From Mesocentrotus franciscanus (Eukaryota > Echinodermata > Echinoidea > Camarodonta > Strongylocentrotidae): DNA of 64,000 nucleotides. The stretch spans positions 3,824,060 to 3,888,059 of the forward strand of contig CP137666.1 in NCBI GenBank assembly GCA_037976565.1, written 5' to 3'. This document shows, in pieces, positions 59,781-64,000 of this stretch (position 1 is the stretch's first letter; the number at the start of each line of letters is the position of its first letter). Made by a program: the position numbers and the translations under genes. The notes under the pieces were generated by a model that saw only the letters and a program-made list of their open reading frames with translations, was not told where the DNA came from and ran no database searches.

Positions 59781-61000
59781 AACCAATTCGTCATTCGAGT
59801 TAGAAGTGTGTAGACCAGGGACTGAAATGGGGGATAGCCCATCGTTGTTATCCTTAAAAATGCCTTTACTGATTCATAACAATATTGTTGTAACTGTATG
59901 GGAGTAACTCTTACAAATTGTAGTTCTGATTATCTCCACTTTTTCAAAATGTCCTTTGTCAACCCTGAAAAGTAAATTGAAAGTCAAATAAATAAGAAAA
60001 TAAGATCTTGTCATTATAGCTATACAAACGTTACAGTACTTTTTACCTATTTGGCTTTTGTGTATTTTTTTTCTTCATTTTTTTACACAATATCGGAAAG
60101 GATAAAAGAATACATAAAATAAGATGAAATTAAAATAGAATTTACTTTTCGAAGTTATTTCAGTCATTTTGATTCGGCATATCTTTTGTATACTCTTGGA
60201 ACAATAATACAGTCAAAATTGATTTATAAAACACCGATGGGGCCTACCGTTATTTCTTAAGCTTTTAATTACAGATTCCAAAAAGCCGTGAACAGCATAC
60301 AACAAGCGACAAAAGAAAATGAAAATATTTAAATTGTCTTCAATGTAAGTAAATAATCGTCAACGATTATTAATGAACAAATTCAATGAGAATTATAACA
60401 GAGTTTAAATTTGAAATATAAGAGCTCAAATATATTGTCTGCAAGTTATTAAGATATGGATTTGATTCACATAAAACTGAGAATAAATATATTAAAATAG
60501 TTAAACGAAAAGAACAAGGACCAAGTAATTAAAACTTGAAGACAGGATTACTATAATCTGTTCTAAAATTAAATCACTAAAAACCAAATGTTACAGACGT
60601 CGTGTCCTACGTCAGCTTTCTCCAGTAGAGAAATTGAAGCAAATTAATCTTAATTTTGGTTGTATCCAACTTCAAAACTCATAATAAATGCAAGTCTTGA
60701 TGGATAATTGGAGTGAAATGATCAATTATGCGTTACGTTTTTGGCGTCAGCGATAAGAATTCATCACTCTTCACCCTGAATCATTTAGTATGATTAATAA
60801 CTTTTCTGTGAAGTAATTAACAACTATTTTTCACTTTCATTTAGTTGCATAGAAAATAATCCGTAAGAATATCTAGAACATACCAAAGTGAGCGGCTTTC
60901 TAAAGTTTGAACACCAGATCGTTTACAAATTTCATCCTGATCAGTCGCATTTCGAAATTTCTCCAAAAGCATCTACAACTTCTTTCCGCTGCAAATACGT
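59781..61000. other. Upstream flank of gene B, non-coding
   Basis: AT-rich, no gene recognised. It probably contains distal regulatory sequence of gene B, but no site can be named. Confidence 0.5.
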
Positions 61001-61008
61001 TATAAAAA
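61001..61008 (+). promoter_or_regulatory. Candidate TATA box of gene B
   Basis: TATAAAAA, starting 266 bp upstream of the gene B ATG. The motif and distance closely match the TATA box of gene A (286 bp upstream of its ATG). A weaker TATAAG near 61181 is an alternative. Confidence 0.35.
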
Positions 61009-61266
61009 GAAATCCTATTTATGCTCGTAAGCTTTACCTAACAATAAACAGCAGCATGTTGTCCTGAAATAAATCAATACGCTCTTAGGGAAATACTTAT
61101 CGATAATCTTCTGCGAATTCTGAGCAGAAAAGAGCGGACCAGAACTGAACTTTACTTCTTCAGAAACAGCTGTTTCCTTTTCTTATAAGCAACTAAAGAG
61201 ACAATTCACGGCCACTTTGAACAGAAACACAGCTCTTGCCCGATACTTTCACCTGACTATAGAGAA

Positions 61267-61342
61267 ATGGCCAGATTTTTTGCAGAAATTGTGACGATGT
61301 TTGTTCTTCTTGTGTTTGTTTTGAGGATCGCGAGTGGAATGA
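61267..61342 (+). CDS. Gene B exon 1: signal peptide of secreted cysteine-rich protein
   Basis: The 76-bp coding part encodes 25 residues: MARFFAEIVTMFVLLVFVL then R-I-A-S-G-M, a typical hydrophobic signal peptide with a likely cleavage near A-S-G. The start context GAAATGG has G at -3 and +4. The donor is ATGA|GTAAGT, phase 1, as in exon 1 of gene A. The reverse-strand open frame over this region is a shadow. Confidence 0.78.
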
Positions 61343-63146
61343 GTAAGTATGAAACCACATGAGGTTAACTTTCATGTTCTCATTCTCTATATTTAAACAA
61401 AATAAATCTTCTTTCAGTCCATTATCAATATAATTTAAAGGTGCACGATGTGTCATTTGCCTTACACATGTATTTTCTTTTACTTTCTTAGTTCCAAAAT
61501 TAGACGTTTTATTTTTTGTGATATCCAGTCAGACGTTAAAGCTGACTTTCGTTAAATGAGACAAATGCTTCGTTAAAATATGGAAATGGAACTTTTGATT
61601 CCCAGAAAATGGATTATAAAAATGAAGTTAACCAGTTGATGATAGCGTGGTAAATGTTAATTTAAAAACAAAAATATTTTGTGTTTTACCTTAAAAAAAT
61701 TGAACAAAAACACGATTCGCCATTGACGATTCGTGAGTCAAACTTTGAATTATGTAAAAAGCATCAATGCTATGATAAGGACACTATATCCGTTATCATA
61801 AATTTACAAGAAATTGTTATTGCAGGCAAAGCGGGCATGGGTATAAATATATCAATATAATTATACAAAACCTTATTAGAAGTAGATAGCATTCGATCAT
61901 AATGCAGCAGAGTGTTCGCTTTAAAAACGTATTTAAGAATAATATTTAAAGAAATAAAAGCATTTCTACTCAGAAAATGGAAACACTAAAACAAAACAGT
62001 AGCTCATTATCATTAAAGAAAAATGTTATACATAGTTCGTACCCTGTCAGATAACGTTGTAGAGTCGGATCTAGGATGAACAGAAGGGAAGAGGGTGTTG
62101 AATTAAACACAAAATCAACGATCCTTTGAGTGTAGGGTAACTGTAAATAGTAAATTGTGGTGGTGGTGGTGGTGGAGGACTGATGGTGGTGGTGATGGTT
62201 GACTGGTGGTGGCGCCGGCGACGGCGTTGGTTGTGGTGGTGGTGGTGATGATGGCGATGGTGGTGTTCAACAGGGGGTTGGGACAGCGATAGATTCTGTA
62301 ACACCCTGAAATATATAGTCCAACCTAACTGATTCCACTGAATGAAACAAATATGATTGACTGCATTAAACCATTTGTAGACACGTGTTATGCGTATATG
62401 AACTCAAAGAGTGACTAAAATAGATTGAGAAATTTACATTTATAGTATAGTCTTGGGCAACCGACCGAAAATAAAATCAGCTCGATCTATGCCATTTAAA
62501 GCCCTGAGGGCTGAAATCCAGATGCGTCAAGGGAGTTTATATTTCTTTAAGTAGAACTCTCGTGGGCTCGTGTAGCAAAGGTACTTTAAAAGGTTCGTCG
62601 AACAACCATATAAAAGTATTCATTTTTAAACATCAACAATTTTTAAGCATTTGTTATTAAGACCATTAAGAGGTCGTTTTCCATCAATATAGTTGTCACT
62701 AAGCAGCGAAGGAAAGTTTACGGTCCCATAATAAATCCTGAACCCTTTCAATGCAATATGCTGTTTGGAAAGCCTCTAATATTTTGATTGTGTACGTAAT
62801 ATTCTTACAAATCAACTTTTAATGCTAGATATCGTGAAACAAATTTTATACCAAGAGGAACGTGACAATAGGAATGATAATCAATGGATTTAAATAGCGC
62901 CTTTTCCCGATGATACAAGGCGGCTGACCCTGATAGTCAATTAACAAAAAGGTAATAAAAACTTTCCATATGATATATACATGTACTCAATTCTCGATAC
63001 GCTTATAGACTCAGTGGCATTGTAAGTGATGAAAATAGACGTACTGTACTCGGCTATTTTCAAGAATCCACATTTTCCAAGATTCGTACTTATATATATC
63101 AAAATGTACACATTTTGTTAAATTATGATACTATTGTATGCTACAG
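61343..63146 (+). other. Gene B intron 1
   Basis: An 1804-bp GT-AG intron. It contains a (GGT)n microsatellite at about 62157-62270, whose reverse-strand frame is His/Arg-rich and not coding. Otherwise it is AT-rich. Confidence 0.7.
62157..62270. repeat. (GGT)n microsatellite
   Basis: Imperfect GGT/GAT trinucleotide repeat with a GGCGCCGGCGACGGC interruption, within gene B intron 1. Confidence 0.9.
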
Positions 63147-63231
63147 GTTGTGGTCAGTGTCGGAATGACGTCAGTTTTCAATCAAGACCCGGATGTTATC
63201 ATTGTTTGCAGAGCATGGAATCTTTAATCAA
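63147..63231 (+). CDS. Gene B exon 2: cysteine core
   Basis: The 85-bp exon has a GCTACAG acceptor and an AATCAA|GTGAGT donor. It completes the split Ser26 codon and encodes SCGQCRNDVSFQSRPGCYHC followed by LQSMESLI (residues 26-53), ending in phase 2. Cysteines at 27, 30, 42 and 45 give C-x2-C-x11-C-x2-C. Aligned with gene A, C-G-x-C-R and P-G-C-x2-C-L are conserved, while two of gene A's six cysteines (Cys25 and Cys36) are absent. Its donor phase (2) differs from gene A (0), so the genes diverge after this exon. The rest of the gene is probably beyond the window. Confidence 0.8.
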
Positions 63232-64000
63232 GTGAGTATTACTATAGATTCATGTATCATTTCATTAAAAAATTATAGCAGATATCGAAATATCATAATA
63301 CCTTACACCTTACAAATTTTAAACCTGAACAAATTGTTAAAATCATGAAATTTCCCAAGTAATACAATTCAAGCTTCTTGTAAAGTTCTATGATTTGAAA
63401 ATATATCAGAAAGCTTAAAATAAAGTCACATTTATTGTTTAAAAAAGAAATAGGCAACACATAAATGAAGAAATTGTGCCTATTTCGACTCAAAGAGTTT
63501 CTTTGAAAAGCTGAATATGTCCTCATTAAATTATATTTTCAAATATAAAACGATTTATTACAAAGCAAAGTACCGTAAGAAACCATGATAAATGGGTATA
63601 CATGTTCTGAAAGTGACGTATCAAATGACAAGTGTAAGCACAAAACCATACTTGGTTGGTGGATGGAGGTGGATGGAGTGAGATAGAATTTGCATCCAAT
63701 TTTTCAAAATTTTGATATAATGTGTTTTCATCTGTGCTAATAACATTTCTGAAGTTTTTTGTTGTTGAGATTTCCTTCTGAATGTTTGCACACAGATCAA
63801 TTTAAAAAAGGTGTTCTATACCAGATTATACAGAATACAAATTGAAAATAAACATGGTCAAACTCTTTATAACTAATAAAATATTTTACTGGTATAAAAA
63901 CTTTTTATTTTCACATAGGGCCTGCTATTAAAAAGAAGAATTACAAATATTCTTCAGTCGTCGTTTCATATAAATAGCAAAATAATGACGAGTAAATTAC
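63232..64000 (+). other. Gene B intron 2 and possible short terminal exon
   Basis: It begins with GTGAGT. A good acceptor at 63918 (T-rich tract, then CACATAG) would add A-C-Y and a TAA stop at 63929-63931, making a 57-residue protein. A second acceptor near 63795 would also reach a stop almost at once. Neither resembles gene A exon 3, so the true exon 3 more likely lies beyond 64000. Confidence 0.3.

Overview
This window is nuclear DNA from an intron-rich animal, most likely an echinoderm and probably a sea urchin. The reasons are short exons with GT-AG borders, long AT-rich introns, many TACATGTA palindromes, abundant MITE, hAT-like and foldback elements, and a recognisable LASP gene. The species assignment is inference. 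No prokaryotic operon, rRNA gene or CRISPR array is present. Almost every long open frame is low-complexity or repeat DNA. The real coding sequence is a handful of short spliced exons.

Left part (about 1-26.7 kb): the 5' half of a LASP (LIM and SH3 protein) gene on the minus strand. Two alternative first exons of identical length (26708-26640 and 20998-20930) each encode the first half of the LIM domain and can splice to the same exon 2 (19899-19805). Exons 3 (19102-19018) and 4 (16294-16117) carry the end of the LIM domain and the nebulin-like repeats. A weak further linker exon is at 11656-11522. The SH3 exons were not found and probably lie beyond position 1. The introns hold several TIR elements, including one at 9.7-10.75 kb with repeated DR1-type nuclear-receptor half-sites.

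Middle (27-61 kb): a 1.75-kb foldback element (27467-29218), then a small secreted cysteine-rich precursor gene on the minus strand ('gene A', exons 49108-49024, 40071-40007, 37066-36920, 35097-35050; 114 codons and stop). It has a signal peptide, six cysteines after it, and a Gly-Lys-Arg amidation/cleavage signal, so it looks like a neuropeptide or peptide-hormone precursor. Its introns and flanks are full of transposons: two roughly 1.5-kb hAT-like elements with exact 8-bp target-site duplications, two short hAT-like MITEs, tRNA-derived SINEs, a possible 7SL-like SINE, an 81-bp minisatellite and a near-perfect hairpin element.

Right end (61.2-64 kb): the first two exons of a paralogue ('gene B') on the plus strand (61267-61342, 63147-63231). 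It shares with gene A a signal-peptide exon ending in phase 1, the split AGY serine codon, and the following C-G-x-C-R ... P-G-C-x2-C-L core. Genes A and B are therefore a divergent, head-to-head paralogous pair about 12 kb apart, each with a TATAAAAA box about 270-290 bp upstream of its ATG. This pair is the main candidate for something undescribed.
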